From Methanobacteriota archaeon (GTDB lineage Archaea; Thermoplasmatota; Poseidoniia; Poseidoniales; Thalassarchaeaceae), in NCBI GenBank assembly GCA_016845345.1, contig JAERSV010000041.1, positions 1 through 44,853 on the forward strand: DNA of 44,853 nt, in the 5' to 3' direction. Below the pieces are notes generated by a model that saw nothing but the letters and a program-made list of their open reading frames with translations, had not been told where the DNA came from and made no database searches. Positions 7,952-17,206 of this stretch are shown here, piece after piece. A program made the translations under genes and the position numbers. Numbering within the stretch: position 1 is the first letter of the stretch; every line of letters begins with the position of its first letter.

Positions 7952-9239
7952 CTTGGCCACCTTGTGGTGGGTTAATTCCGTCGTAATATTCTGTGACTGC
8001 GTCCTCAAGTTGTGTGCTAATTTTTTGCTCGTCAAGCGTCAAAGTTTTTCCCTCTTGGCGGATGATGATTCCATCAACAATGACGTCAAGGCATTGTGAG
8101 TTTGAGTATAACAGGTTGGCGAGTAAGCGGCGATTGTTGATGCCGCGTGGCCGCATTCTGATATCATCTAAATTCCACGCAACCCAATCAATGGAGTCTT
8201 TTGTTGCTAATTGCCATGCTTCCCGCGGCGGAAGCAGGGTGGGATCCCAATGGTCGTGTCGCTGAATAAGTGAGGCGGCTTTTGCTTCGGCTCGCATATC
8301 TAGCGAATTGTTGGATGCGGCACCATCGGTGCCAAGTCTAACATCAACTCCAGCCTCTTTCATCGCCGGATAAGATAGAGTTCCGCCAGTTGCCAATTTT
8401 TGGTTAGATACTGGACAATGTACCGCGTGAGCCCCATGTTGCGCAAGTATCCGCATTTCGCGTTTGGTTACCCAACCACAGTGGGCACAGACAGTTCCGT
8501 CAGTAAAATAGTCAAGTGAGTCAAGGTATTCAATAGGATACATTCCATGTTGTTCATGGCATTGGGCAACTTCAGCCCTTGTTTCTGATGTGTGAATGTG
8601 AAGTCTTGCTCCATACTTTTTCGACATATCTCTGGCCCGTCGCAAGACCTCCTCTGAGCAGGTGTAAACCGCGTGGGTTGCGATTCCATACTCCACTCTT
8701 TTGTTCCCTAATGAGCCACCTCGGATAAGATTCTCAAGTTCACTGAGAACCCGAGCATCTTCAGTTTCAGCGTTGTTCTCAGGCGGTGGCCACGCAGTTG
8801 TTGGGCCACAAACAATTCCGCGAATTCCAGATTCAGCTAAAACAGGCGCAATTGAAGCAGGATAGTGATACATATCGCAAGCAAATGTGGTGCCAGAAGC
8901 AATCAATTCCGCAACAGCGGCTGATGTACCAATTTTGACAAACTCCGGAGTAACTCTAGTTTCGGTTGGAAAGATGTTTTTCTCGAGCCAATCCCCAAGA
9001 GTGAGCCCTTCCCCCATTCCTCGGTTGAGCACCATTGGAAGGTGAGTGTGCCAATTCTGAAATGAACGACTAATTACTTTTGATGAACCATCAATGCTGT
9101 TTTGCACATCCTCATCACCCTTTGATGGATTCCAAGTACCGTCGGGATGGAGTATGAAATCACCAGAGTGGAGATTACAATCGTCATCAATTAAATGAGT
9201 TGATGTATATCGGGTTAGGCCTGCTGAACTATCACTCAT
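7944..9239 (-). CDS. amidohydrolase of the MTA/SAH deaminase (MtaD/TRZ-ATZ) family
   Basis: The 431-aa cytosolic protein shows the metal-dependent deaminase motifs in order: H64-x-H66 in N-W-H-T-H-L-P-M, a G-x-x-x-H segment at 189, H214-I-H216-T-S-E-T, A-H-C-G-W at 252-256, H-C-P-V-S-N at 274-279, and G-T-D305-G. This set matches 5-methylthioadenosine/S-adenosylhomocysteine deaminases and related guanine or triazine hydrolases. Family members deaminate adenosine derivatives in methionine salvage; the exact substrate is not fixed. The C-terminal region after residue 345 is shorter and more divergent than usual around the second beta-sandwich segment. The gene is coupled to the rhomboid gene by overlap. 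Confidence 0.8.
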   Translation of the reverse strand: MSDSSAGLTRYTSTHLIDDDCNLHSGDFILHPDGTWNPSKGDEDVQNSIDGSSKVISRSFQNWHTHLPMVLNRGMGEGLTLGDWLEKNIFPTETRVTPEFVKIGTSAAVAELIASGTTFACDMYHYPASIAPVLAESGIRGIVCGPTTAWPPPENNAETEDARVLSELENLIRGGSLGNKRVEYGIATHAVYTCSEEVLRRARDMSKKYGARLHIHTSETRAEVAQCHEQHGMYPIEYLDSLDYFTDGTVCAHCGWVTKREMRILAQHGAHAVHCPVSNQKLATGGTLSYPAMKEAGVDVRLGTDGAASNNSLDMRAEAKAASLIQRHDHWDPTLLPPREAWQLATKDSIDWVAWNLDDIRMRPRGINNRRLLANLLYSNSQCLDVIVDGIIIRQEGKTLTLDEQKISTQLEDAVTEYYDGINPPQGGQDE

Positions 9240-9330
9240 TGCCCCCGCCCAATATGTGCCGTGATGTCATTTAGCATCATGGTTGTTATGGCGGGGTTGA
9301 AGTGAGCCGGCGTTTTCCATCTCTCCGCAC

Positions 9331-10305
9331 ATGGCTGATGACCCATATCGAACCCTGGGCGTTTCGCCCGATGCGACAGATGCAGAAATCAAGCGAGCAT
9401 ACCGTAAATTAGCCCGTCAACATCACCCGGATAGAAACCCAGGAGATGCAGCGGCAGAAGGCAGATTCAAAGAAATTCAGGGTGCTTATGACAAGGTTGA
9501 AACCCCAGATAAGCGAAAAAAATTCGATGAGCAAAAGCGCATGGCGAATATGTTTGGAGGTGGACGCAGTGGGGATTTCGGCAATGCAGAATTCAATTTT
9601 GGCGGCGCCGGCGGCATCGAGGATATTCTAGCATCATTCATGGGTGGACGGGGAAGCAATCCATTCGGAGGAGGTAGTAGTGGTACAATCTTTGAGCAGG
9701 GGGGTCAGCCTCGGCGTGGTCAGCAAAGACCGCAACAACCACAAAAGGGGTCTGATATTGAAGCACCTCTCGATTTAACTCTTGAAGAAGCACAGAATGG
9801 TGTGCAAAAACCATTCACGATTGGTCGGAGAAAACAATGTGGTAGTTGCAAGGGTGGCGGTTGTAGTACTTGCGACTCGCAAGGCGTGATTCGAAAAACG
9901 AGTCAAATCACTGTAAAAGTCCCTGCCGCTGCTGAACACGCATCGGTTATGCGCCTCAAAGGAATGGGTCATCAAGCACCAAATGGTTTGGCAGGCGACC
10001 TATTATTGACCGTTAGAATAGATGCTGATGAAGGTAGGCATTGGGAAGGTGGCCGCCTGATTCAATCCGTTGAGATTTCATACAGCACAATGATGCTGGG
10101 CGGCAAAGTCAGAATCCATACCCCGGCTGGAAAAATTGTTGAAGTCGATGTGCCGCCAAATTCACGTTCAGGAGACCGCCGTAGATTACGTGGACAAGGA
10201 TACAACGGCGGTCCTTTAGATGTTGAATTAGAATTACAAGAATCAGATGAGTTGACCGCAGAGCAAGAAGCCGCTTTGAATGCCTTGCGTGAAAGCGGAC
10301 TTTAA
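9331..10305 (+). CDS. dnaJ: DnaJ/Hsp40 co-chaperone with a reduced zinc site
   Basis: The 324-aa protein has an N-terminal J domain (residues about 4-67) with the HPD tripeptide at 32-34, followed by a Gly/Phe-rich linker (about 73-125) and a Gln/Pro/Arg-rich stretch. The C-terminal peptide-binding domains end with the usual R-L-R-G-Q-G-Y and D-V-E-L segments. Canonical DnaJ has four C-x-x-C-x-G-x-G repeats binding two zinc ions; here only C170, C173, C178 and C181 remain. The HPD loop stimulates Hsp70 ATPase and the C-terminus holds clients. It is intermediate between type I and type II Hsp40. No dnaK or grpE is in the window. Confidence 0.88.
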   Translation: MADDPYRTLGVSPDATDAEIKRAYRKLARQHHPDRNPGDAAAEGRFKEIQGAYDKVETPDKRKKFDEQKRMANMFGGGRSGDFGNAEFNFGGAGGIEDILASFMGGRGSNPFGGGSSGTIFEQGGQPRRGQQRPQQPQKGSDIEAPLDLTLEEAQNGVQKPFTIGRRKQCGSCKGGGCSTCDSQGVIRKTSQITVKVPAAAEHASVMRLKGMGHQAPNGLAGDLLLTVRIDADEGRHWEGGRLIQSVEISYSTMMLGGKVRIHTPAGKIVEVDVPPNSRSGDRRRLRGQGYNGGPLDVELELQESDELTAEQEAALNALRESGL

Positions 10306-10322
10306 GCCCATCAAACTGCAAA

Positions 10323-11021
10323 TCAGTTAGAAGGGGGCCAAAGTGGTATCAAATTAGAAGCGAGGCTTCCGAGATTTCGAGTCTGAATCCAAACAGTCCC
10401 CTCACCAGAAAAGTGCATGACGAGTCCTTCACCTCCGAAGGCTAGTGATTTCAATCCTCCAACCTTTCCAACCTCATACTGAACACCGTGAGTGAATGCA
10501 ACTACGTGGCCGGTGTCAACAGTTATGGTTTGACCCTGCTGAATTTGCATCGCTTTGACGGCCCCATACGAATTGTAGTATACACGTCCCACTCCTGCTT
10601 GAGTTGTAGCATGAATGAAGAACATGCTTTCACCACTAAATAGTCCCTTCATTCCTTGGAATTTTGTATCTGTTTCAACATTCGTTGTGCAAGCAAGGAA
10701 TGAACCACCTTGAATGAATAAAGGTTGATTTGGTTGGATATCAAACCACGCAATGTCTCCGGGAAGTCCCGGTGCTAGACTAACCCAACCACCACTCGGG
10801 TCTGCTGTGAATGTGTTTAGGAAGAATGATTCTCCGCCAACTGCTGCTTTTGCGATACTCTTGAAGAAACCCCCTACGCCCCCGCCACCACTACTTCCGG
10901 TTTGCATCTGTACTCCTGCTTGTGCTACCATGGCTCCAGGTTCTGCTTTGATTGCTTCACCCGGATTAAGACTGATGGTCAGCATTGAAAAACTCGGGTT
11001 GAATTCTAATTGCTCTTGCAT
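10323..11021 (-). CDS. AIM24-family (TIGR00266-like) protein
   Basis: The product is about 232 aa. It has an all-beta, Gly-rich sequence with the family features G-E-A-I-K-A-E-P-G-A-M-V near the N-terminus, a glycine-rich loop followed by G-E-S-F-F-L-N, and a later G-E-S-M-F-F. AIM24 proteins are double-stranded beta-helix folds of poorly defined role, often linked to membranes or stress. The ATG at 11021 is chosen because this conserved N-terminus begins there; the longer frame to 11051 adds ten polar residues. It ends 17 nt from the convergent dnaJ gene. Confidence 0.8.
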   Translation of the reverse strand: MQEQLEFNPSFSMLTISLNPGEAIKAEPGAMVAQAGVQMQTGSSGGGGVGGFFKSIAKAAVGGESFFLNTFTADPSGGWVSLAPGLPGDIAWFDIQPNQPLFIQGGSFLACTTNVETDTKFQGMKGLFSGESMFFIHATTQAGVGRVYYNSYGAVKAMQIQQGQTITVDTGHVVAFTHGVQYEVGKVGGLKSLAFGGEGLVMHFSGEGTVWIQTRNLGSLASNLIPLWPPSN

Positions 11022-11095
11022 GTTATCATCCCGTCGCGACCTATTTATCAAGTTTCAGTAAATTGTCTGAATACACTCAACATTAAATTTTAACA

Positions 11096-12562
11096 TCAAT
11101 CAGCATGAACATCGTTTACGTCAAGCCAAATGACTTCACAAACGAGGCCTAATTTTTCTGCCACGCTGGGAACAGTCCTACCTTCGTCACTGTGGACCAA
11201 TTCTTTGACATAAGTTCCACTTTCGCAACGGACAGTCATCTCTGCTTCATTTGGTTCAACCAAGATATCAGAAATACTCACAACTTGTCTTTTTCGAACT
11301 TTGTCAGCCCTTCTGTGTGATACTCTTTGAGGTGTTCTTTGCTCCAGTGTGACCCCTTCGAGTGAGGCGATCATTTCTCCCACGAATTCAGGTGTTAACT
11401 CAGCCGGGGGTTCTACTTCCGTTTGTTCTTCAATCTCTTCGGATTGCTCTTCACTTTCAGTTTCACTTTCTGCTATGACATGGGGTTCAGGACCGTACTT
11501 GAAGCGAATAGTGTATGATTTTTCAGCAGCCGTTCCTTTGATTCTTGCAACTTCTGAGCGGCGGGATGCTCGTAATTCACTGATTTCAACAGCTCCAGCC
11601 GATGTGGCATTAACTAACTCGGTTAATTCACTAAGGTCTGCATAACGCCGTAGTGGTGATTTTAATTCGATTACAAATGGTCGCCCTCTACCTAAGCATC
11701 GCACATCAATATCTTCTCTACCCATTCCATGGAATGCTGTATTTTTTGCTTGGAATGCAACTCGTAGTGGTTCTCCAATTTGGTCTTGAACGCTTGTTGG
11801 ATATTGTAAGCCGGTTTCATCACATGATTCGCAACCCCCATCCCTGCCTTTGCAGGCTCGACAAGGCCAGCGAGTTTGTGGGATTCCACGCTCAAGTTTC
11901 CGATATCTACCATAGAGATATAGTGAGCGTAATTCAGCGGTAATGTTGAACGTAAGAGTGTCAACCAAAACCATAATTTCTGGTTGTTCTTTAACTAATT
12001 CAACATCTTTCAATTCCAGTTCCAGTTTCTGGCTAAGAGCATCGTTGAAGGCAGATTTCAACGCCTGGCTTCCAGTTGCTCCATTCCGCGTCCGCAAATC
12101 ATCTTCCTCTGCAACATGGCTTTTGGCAAAATGAGCACCAATTTGCATTTTCTTGAATTCGACACCACTCAACTCTGATTTTATTTCTTCAACTAAAACA
12201 TCCATGTCAACAAAGAGGTCTTCACAAAATGGACAGAACTGGACATCATCACCTTTTGTTACGCCTCTATCATCACTCGCTTTGCGTATTGTGGCGCCTA
12301 AGTTTTGAGCACCATCCCATGAGAAAGGTTGGCCCGATAAACGTACTATACAATAGTCACAAGTGCCAATACTTACCAAATGGTCTAAGCCTTCATCAGA
12401 AGGTGGTGGACGAATAGAGGTAAACTCATCCATCTCAAAATCTTCATCAAAATCCTCAGTTTCTTCTTGCGGAACTAAATCAGCCCATGGGTCATAGGCA
12501 GTACTGTAACCAGCCGAAGCATAATTGCTCCAATCCTCTTCCTCATCGTTACTTCTAGACAC
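11096..12562 (-). CDS. pus10: tRNA pseudouridine synthase Pus10
   Basis: The 488-aa protein has an acidic N-terminal extension (1-50) and then the zinc-binding accessory domain of Pus10 with Cys pairs C68/C71 and C110/C113 and a second C-x-x-C...C-x-x-C group at 234-247. The catalytic domain carries F-H-G-M-G-R-E-D-I-D-V-R with the presumed catalytic D284, then L-G-x-G-R-P-F-V-I-E. Near the C-terminus lies the Y-V-K-E-L-V-H-S-D-E-G-R-T-V-P-S segment. Archaeal Pus10 makes pseudouridine at tRNA positions 54 and 55. A Glu/Ser-rich insert (about residues 365-395) is lineage-specific. An 89-nt gap separates it from the DUF971 gene upstream. Confidence 0.93.
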   Translation of the reverse strand: MSRSNDEEEDWSNYASAGYSTAYDPWADLVPQEETEDFDEDFEMDEFTSIRPPPSDEGLDHLVSIGTCDYCIVRLSGQPFSWDGAQNLGATIRKASDDRGVTKGDDVQFCPFCEDLFVDMDVLVEEIKSELSGVEFKKMQIGAHFAKSHVAEEDDLRTRNGATGSQALKSAFNDALSQKLELELKDVELVKEQPEIMVLVDTLTFNITAELRSLYLYGRYRKLERGIPQTRWPCRACKGRDGGCESCDETGLQYPTSVQDQIGEPLRVAFQAKNTAFHGMGREDIDVRCLGRGRPFVIELKSPLRRYADLSELTELVNATSAGAVEISELRASRRSEVARIKGTAAEKSYTIRFKYGPEPHVIAESETESEEQSEEIEEQTEVEPPAELTPEFVGEMIASLEGVTLEQRTPQRVSHRRADKVRKRQVVSISDILVEPNEAEMTVRCESGTYVKELVHSDEGRTVPSVAEKLGLVCEVIWLDVNDVHAD

Positions 12563-12651
12563 GAGAATTTCCTCATGCTACCAAACGGGGGTACCGTTCA
12601 ATTGCAAACCTCCGACTTGCTACTCCTTCAAGAAGCCATGCTATGGGATAT

Positions 12652-12975
12652 TCAATCAGATTTTGTTGATTCCGCTATGGAATGCAACAAATCAAAACCA
12701 TAGATTCCGGTGTTGCAACCACGGCCATCAAATTTGAATCTTAATCCAAAATATCCAACTTTTTCGACTGCAGGTTTCTCGTTTCTTTGTAGCCTGACCT
12801 CAGCCTCAAATTCTTTCTGCCGAGCGTCATTTTCGCGACGTGGGTCACAGTTTGCGCAAGGGCATCGCAATCTCAAGGTGATGTAATCAATGACGTATTC
12901 TGTATTATCTTGATACCTCAGAATCATATCGACATCTCGCCTTTCTAATTCTGTTAGTTCAGGGAAATCGGTCAT
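12652..12975 (-). CDS. DUF971 (gamma-butyrobetaine hydroxylase-like N-terminal) protein
   Basis: The 107-aa protein has the DUF971 core, with L-R-L-R-C-P-C-A-N-C giving C38, C40 and C43, and a C-terminal G-C-N-T-G-I-Y-G-F-D-L-L segment. The domain occurs fused to dioxygenases or alone next to Fe-S proteins, and probably binds zinc or an Fe-S cluster. The start at 12975 is supported by GGTGAT 4 nt upstream and lies one base after the exporter stop, so the two genes should be translated together. The longer upstream frame to 13047 only reads through the exporter gene. Confidence 0.8.
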   Translation of the reverse strand: MTDFPELTELERRDVDMILRYQDNTEYVIDYITLRLRCPCANCDPRRENDARQKEFEAEVRLQRNEKPAVEKVGYFGLRFKFDGRGCNTGIYGFDLLHSIAESTKSD

Positions 12976-12976
12976 T

Positions 12977-15900
12977 TCAATCACCGCTCTTTCGGGCTTC
13001 GCTGATGACACTAGGATATGAGGTGATGCCAAGCATCCCACTAGCAATAATCAGTGATGCTATCAGGGAAAAGAAGATCATTGCTGCTGAAAATGTCCCA
13101 AATAGTGAGAAGAATCCCATAGGTGAGAAAGAAATCACTAGGAATCCGAGGGTGTCAGATGCTGCTGAACCCACCAAGGCGATTCCCGACGCACCGCCAA
13201 CAGCGCCAATACAAGCGAGTACGGATTTGCGATTTTCCCGCTCCTCACGGAATCGCTCAATTACGTGAATAACATAGTCGATGCCGACTCCAAGAGAGAG
13301 AGTAGCAATAGCCACTGTCACCATGTTCAAACCATAGCCAAGTGTAGCAATCAAACCGTATAACCAAATTACTACTAGAAGGATGGGTGCTGTAGTGAGT
13401 AGAGCAAGACCAAGTGGGCCTTCACCCCACACTAGTGTGCCATAAAAGGCGATTACTGTAAGTACTATGGCAATGGTCGGGGAAGCGATAATTCCCGTCA
13501 CCGCCCAAGTGGTTAGAGACACAGCCAATGGCGCATAAATTAGTGAGAGAAAAGCCCAAGCCGAACCACTTTCGACGTTCTTTGAAAGGCGTTCTTTTAA
13601 TTCTTCATGAGGCGGCCTAAAACCCCACCACAGCGTGACGATGCAGAAGAAAACGCCTAGAGCGAGAGTAGATTGCATTTCGTTCTGTAGTGATGAGGCG
13701 GCGACATAACGAGCGACAGGCTCTCCGGTAGCGATTGCCCAAGAAACAGGGTATTGTTCATCAGAGAAGGCGGAATTGAGGTTTGATTTTTCCCTGAGTC
13801 CAGTCGAAGAGAGATTTTCAAAGGCAGACATATCGCGGTACAGTTCTTCTAATGCCTTTTCTACAATTGGAAATTGTTCGGGTTGTCGTAAGCCAAATCG
13901 CATGAGCATACGCTCGTAACGCGGTGTGCTTCCATCAAGAGCAAACATCGGATTTTCTGGATCAAGTGGTCTGTCTGGGATGATATAGAGAGCCAACATA
14001 GAGGGTGGGATAGCTGGTGTTGAACTGGTCTCAGGAATTCCATGAACTGAGATGAAACCAACAATGAATCTCAGACATTCCTCATCATCAGTCACGGGTA
14101 ATCCAAAGTTTGAACGATTACATCCAACTCCACCTTCTGAGTCTGTTGGGTCCCATCCTGCATCGACGAAAGGAGTGATATTGTTAGCCATTGAAAGGAT
14201 ACCAAGGTCAACAAATCGGTCATATGCGCTCATGTCAACATTACCGTCAGCAGAGATGGTGAATCTATCAGGATCAGATTCACTATGAATATTCATGTTA
14301 GCCCTCGTTTCAGCGATTGCTAAGTAGACTCTTGGGTCAATCACATCTCCTTCAATCAAAATTTCAGCGGGTTCTCCTTCTGAATAGAAACGTTCGTTGA
14401 CAACATGCACTACAGTAGCAAAATCCGACTCCTCATCTAAGAAATCCTCTACCTTGAAATCACCTTCAAGACCGAACATCAATGGGGCTGAGTAGGCTGA
14501 TAGAAGCAAGGCAACTAGAATTACCAATGGTCCAGCAATAGCAGAGGTTTTTGCTACTCCTGCTAACCAATGACTTGGGATAAGATGTATCTTGTCTTTA
14601 TCTTCAACAGGTAATTTTCCTCTTTCCTCTAACCAAAGGTCAATGTCAAGACGAACTAATGGTGCCCACAATCCAGTGAGAACAAAAGCCGAACCAACAC
14701 CTAAAGCAGCCTCAAGTCCAAAAGAACGTAGAGCAGGAATATCAGACACAAAATTAGCAGAGAACGCGGCAATTGTTGTTACCGACGTAAGCAGAATCGC
14801 TCTACCAACTCGTGATAGTGAGGTGGAGGATGAACTTAGTGGGTCAAAGCCATTCTTCCTTTCTTCTTTGTATCTATGCAGAACATGTAAACTATCATCT
14901 ATACCAAGAGCGAGAATCAAAATCGGAAGCAGGTTTGAGAATTGGCTTCTTTCAATTAATGGATAACCGATTGCTTTTGACGCTTCACCCACCCAACCAA
15001 TTGATCCAAACATCCACAGTAGACTAAGGGTTAATCCAGCCGAAACAATACCAACATCCGACCATCGTCGGAGGCTTCCCCACAATAATACAATGACGAT
15101 TAATCCCATCGCGGCAAGAAGTGTGATACTTTCTTTCAACTCCTTGTTTACTTCAATATTGATGCCTTCAGCAACTGCAATTGTTAGGGATAAATCATCT
15201 GACGCCCGCATTGAATCCTCTAGCGAAATAATCGCCCATTCCCAAGCACAAGGGCCTTCACCAGATTCTACCGAATCTTGGCAGAATTCTTTATCTCGTC
15301 TTGGTGGTTCGGTTACTAATCGTAATCCATTCCACTCATATCCATCCTCAGCGCGTGCTTCTGCCCATTCAAATGTCCACCCTGCATCTTCAGCAGCACT
15401 GCGGTCAAATTGTATGAGTAACCAGGTCGAACTAGCAGACCATCGCCCCTTCTCCCAAGATGCATTATCCCAAACTCCATTGCCAGCCAATGTACTTCCA
15501 ACTGGTCCCACAGTTCCATCTTCGGCAGCATGAAATCCTCTGTCAAGTGAAAGCCAGCGTAGGAATATTCCACCGCTCCCATTCACCATCCTTTGTGCCG
15601 CCAAATCAATATGGGCTTGGGTAATCCCCTCATCATCAAAAGTGAGACATTCTAAGTCACCACAATCAGTCCAATTTGTACGAGGAGGTAGTAGTTCACC
15701 GTAAGGGCTCATCGAAGGTTGTGTGAGTAATGATTCTCCAGCCATGAAAGTACGTACTTGGTCGGTTAAAGTTAGGACTCCATGGAATTGTGTGAGGGTT
15801 ACATCCGAGATAATCGGCCGGTAGAATTCAGAAATAGGGTCCGCCCTTGCGGCCTCCGCTTTGACATCAATTTCTTGCAGAACTGAAAGATTGAGAATTC

Positions 15901-16225
15901 CACCTATTGGCTGTGAAACACCCATTCCATCGCCAGAATAATCTGCAATTTCATCGTTGTATTTAGTTGAGGGTTCGTCGCCAACAAGTGTTTGATCTCG
16001 AATGATTATTGCATATCCTGCAACTATTTCATTGCCCGGATATTCTTGGGTAATGACTTCACGAGCTTCAAGTTCAGGAGAATCAAGATTGTATGCTTCC
16101 ACATCGATTGGGGTAAGTGCCCACATCAGACCAGGCAGCATCAAAAGGGAAATGACAAAAATTGAAATGTGGAACAATTTTCGTCGAGGAATTAGAATTT
16201 CGGCGAGCTTTGAGAAGTCCCGCAT
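12977..16225 (-). CDS. RND/MMPL-superfamily exporter with two sterol-sensing-like halves
   Basis: The 1082-aa protein shows the classic duplicated layout. An N-terminal helix is followed by a large external loop (about residues 55-355) and a block of membrane helices holding L-A-L-G-I-D-D-S-L-H-V-L-H-R-Y. A second external loop follows (about 600-850), then a second helix block with L-G-V-G-I-D-Y-V-I-H-V-I-E-R-F. The paired G-I-D-D/G-I-D-Y segments in helix 4 of each half are the proton-relay region of HAE3/MMPL transporters. Such proteins move lipids or hydrophobic compounds using proton-motive force. AGGTGG 5 nt before the ATG at 16225 fixes the start. Confidence 0.88.
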   Translation of the reverse strand: MRDFSKLAEILIPRRKLFHISIFVISLLMLPGLMWALTPIDVEAYNLDSPELEAREVITQEYPGNEIVAGYAIIIRDQTLVGDEPSTKYNDEIADYSGDGMGVSQPIGGILNLSVLQEIDVKAEAARADPISEFYRPIISDVTLTQFHGVLTLTDQVRTFMAGESLLTQPSMSPYGELLPPRTNWTDCGDLECLTFDDEGITQAHIDLAAQRMVNGSGGIFLRWLSLDRGFHAAEDGTVGPVGSTLAGNGVWDNASWEKGRWSASSTWLLIQFDRSAAEDAGWTFEWAEARAEDGYEWNGLRLVTEPPRRDKEFCQDSVESGEGPCAWEWAIISLEDSMRASDDLSLTIAVAEGINIEVNKELKESITLLAAMGLIVIVLLWGSLRRWSDVGIVSAGLTLSLLWMFGSIGWVGEASKAIGYPLIERSQFSNLLPILILALGIDDSLHVLHRYKEERKNGFDPLSSSSTSLSRVGRAILLTSVTTIAAFSANFVSDIPALRSFGLEAALGVGSAFVLTGLWAPLVRLDIDLWLEERGKLPVEDKDKIHLIPSHWLAGVAKTSAIAGPLVILVALLLSAYSAPLMFGLEGDFKVEDFLDEESDFATVVHVVNERFYSEGEPAEILIEGDVIDPRVYLAIAETRANMNIHSESDPDRFTISADGNVDMSAYDRFVDLGILSMANNITPFVDAGWDPTDSEGGVGCNRSNFGLPVTDDEECLRFIVGFISVHGIPETSSTPAIPPSMLALYIIPDRPLDPENPMFALDGSTPRYERMLMRFGLRQPEQFPIVEKALEELYRDMSAFENLSSTGLREKSNLNSAFSDEQYPVSWAIATGEPVARYVAASSLQNEMQSTLALGVFFCIVTLWWGFRPPHEELKERLSKNVESGSAWAFLSLIYAPLAVSLTTWAVTGIIASPTIAIVLTVIAFYGTLVWGEGPLGLALLTTAPILLVVIWLYGLIATLGYGLNMVTVAIATLSLGVGIDYVIHVIERFREERENRKSVLACIGAVGGASGIALVGSAASDTLGFLVISFSPMGFFSLFGTFSAAMIFFSLIASLIIASGMLGITSYPSVISEARKSGD

Positions 16226-16486
16226 TGAAACCACCTAATCATTTGGCGAGGCTTTTTACTATTCAATTAATTCGCTGTGTAGGCCAATCAATTATCACCA
16301 CTAAGTCTGATAATTTGAACAAATTTTTGAATCACATTAGTTGTAAACTAAAAATTGAGGACTTTTTATGGTTGAATTGCAGAATTAGAATTGAATTGGA
16401 TGATATTGGTGGTAGATTGAATCCGACGCGCTTAATTAGGGGCGGCAAGTCGGCGAGTCCCCCAAGGGGGAAATGGAGGCATTACA
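16226..16486 (+). promoter_or_regulatory. divergent intergenic leader upstream of rpl21e
   Basis: This AT-rich region of 261 nt separates the divergent exporter and L21e genes and contains no convincing ORF. A TATA-like TTTTTATGG at about 16363-16371 would start a transcript near 16393 with a leader of about 90 nt. The leader ends in a GC-rich block with two similar GGCGGCAAGT/CGGCGAGTC elements and CCCCC-AA-GGGGG at 16459-16470, able to fold as a 4-bp stem with a 4-nt loop. A GGAGG sequence at 16475-16479 follows, 7 nt before the L21e start. Regulation of the ribosomal gene by this leader is an inference. Confidence 0.4.
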
Positions 16487-16777
16487 ATGCGCAGAACACA
16501 TGGTAGCCGTCAGGGAACTCGTACAATTGCAAGCCGAAGTAAGAGCGAGCGAGGTCGCTTGTTCATCAGGCGAGTTATGCATCCTTACGAAGACGGCGAC
16601 AAAGTCGCAATAGTTATTGATGGTGGCAACCAAAAAGGAATGCCACATCGCAGATTCCAAGGTCAAACAGGGACAATTACAGGAAAGCAGGGACGTGCAT
16701 ACGTCTTGGCAATTAAGGACGGAAACATGGCAAAAACCATCGTAGCACGTCCCGAACACTTGCGTCCTTTGGAGTGA
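16487..16777 (+). CDS. rpl21e: 50S ribosomal protein L21e
   Basis: The 96-aa basic protein matches the archaeal/eukaryotic eL21 family over its length. It has the N-terminal R-R-x-x-G-S-R-x-G-T-R, the central H-P-Y-E-D-G-D-K-V segment, then G-M-P-H-R-R-F-Q-G-Q-T-G and a C-terminal R-P-E-H-L. It is a component of the large ribosomal subunit. The GGAGG Shine-Dalgarno lies 7 nt upstream. It heads the plus-strand cluster with rpo4, DUF655 and ksgA that is conserved in many euryarchaea. Confidence 0.97.
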   Translation: MRRTHGSRQGTRTIASRSKSERGRLFIRRVMHPYEDGDKVAIVIDGGNQKGMPHRRFQGQTGTITGKQGRAYVLAIKDGNMAKTIVARPEHLRPLE

Positions 16778-16787
16778 GGTGAATAAC

Positions 16788-17150
16788 ATGGGTGAGAAAA
16801 CATACATCGATTATGCAACAGTTAGGGATGCACTTGAGAATGCTCAGGAGCGCCGAGGCGAGTTATCCTACGAACAGAACATGGCGCTTAACCACGCTAT
16901 TTGGGCTGCAGGGGATTCACGCAACGGGATTGTCACAGAAACCAAAGTTTTCAATTCAATGCTCAAAGATCTTCTCGAACTTGATAAGTTGGCAGCAGCA
17001 CCAGATATTGCTGCTAAAATTGCTGAAATTATACCAGTCAATCCAGAGGACGTCAAGGCAATACTTGCTTCAAGACGTGTGGTAATGGATGATGATGAAG
17101 TTGAACATATTGTGACACTTGTTCGTCAACATGTTGGATATGAAGGTTGA
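16788..17150 (+). CDS. rpo4: DNA-directed RNA polymerase subunit Rpo4 (RpoF, Rpb4-like)
   Basis: The 120-aa helical protein fits archaeal Rpo4 in size and pattern: an N-terminal E-x-x-R-D-A-L-E-N-A region, then L-L-E-L-D-K-L and I-I-P-x-N-P-E-D-V-K-A-I-L-A-S-R-R-V, the HRDC-like C-terminal end. Rpo4 pairs with Rpo7 to form the polymerase stalk that contacts nascent RNA. GAGGTGA overlapping the L21e stop lies 5 nt before the ATG at 16788, so this start is preferred over the GTG at 16779. The gene follows rpl21e within 10 nt. Confidence 0.9.
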   Translation: MGEKTYIDYATVRDALENAQERRGELSYEQNMALNHAIWAAGDSRNGIVTETKVFNSMLKDLLELDKLAAAPDIAAKIAEIIPVNPEDVKAILASRRVVMDDDEVEHIVTLVRQHVGYEG

Positions 17151-17206
17151 ATGCCGCTCAAAGCGGTTCCTTAAGTGACAGAACCTGTTTCGCGAGGTTG
17201 AGTGAA

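Noticed and set aside
9242-9297. CCCCGCC and GGCGGGG inverted repeat between the deaminase and dnaJ genes
   Set aside because: The arms are 7 bp and more than 40 nt apart; the pairing could be chance.
16162-16506. A 114-codon plus-strand frame spanning the L21e leader
   Set aside because: It starts inside the antisense exporter gene, crosses the AT-rich leader and has no domain features.
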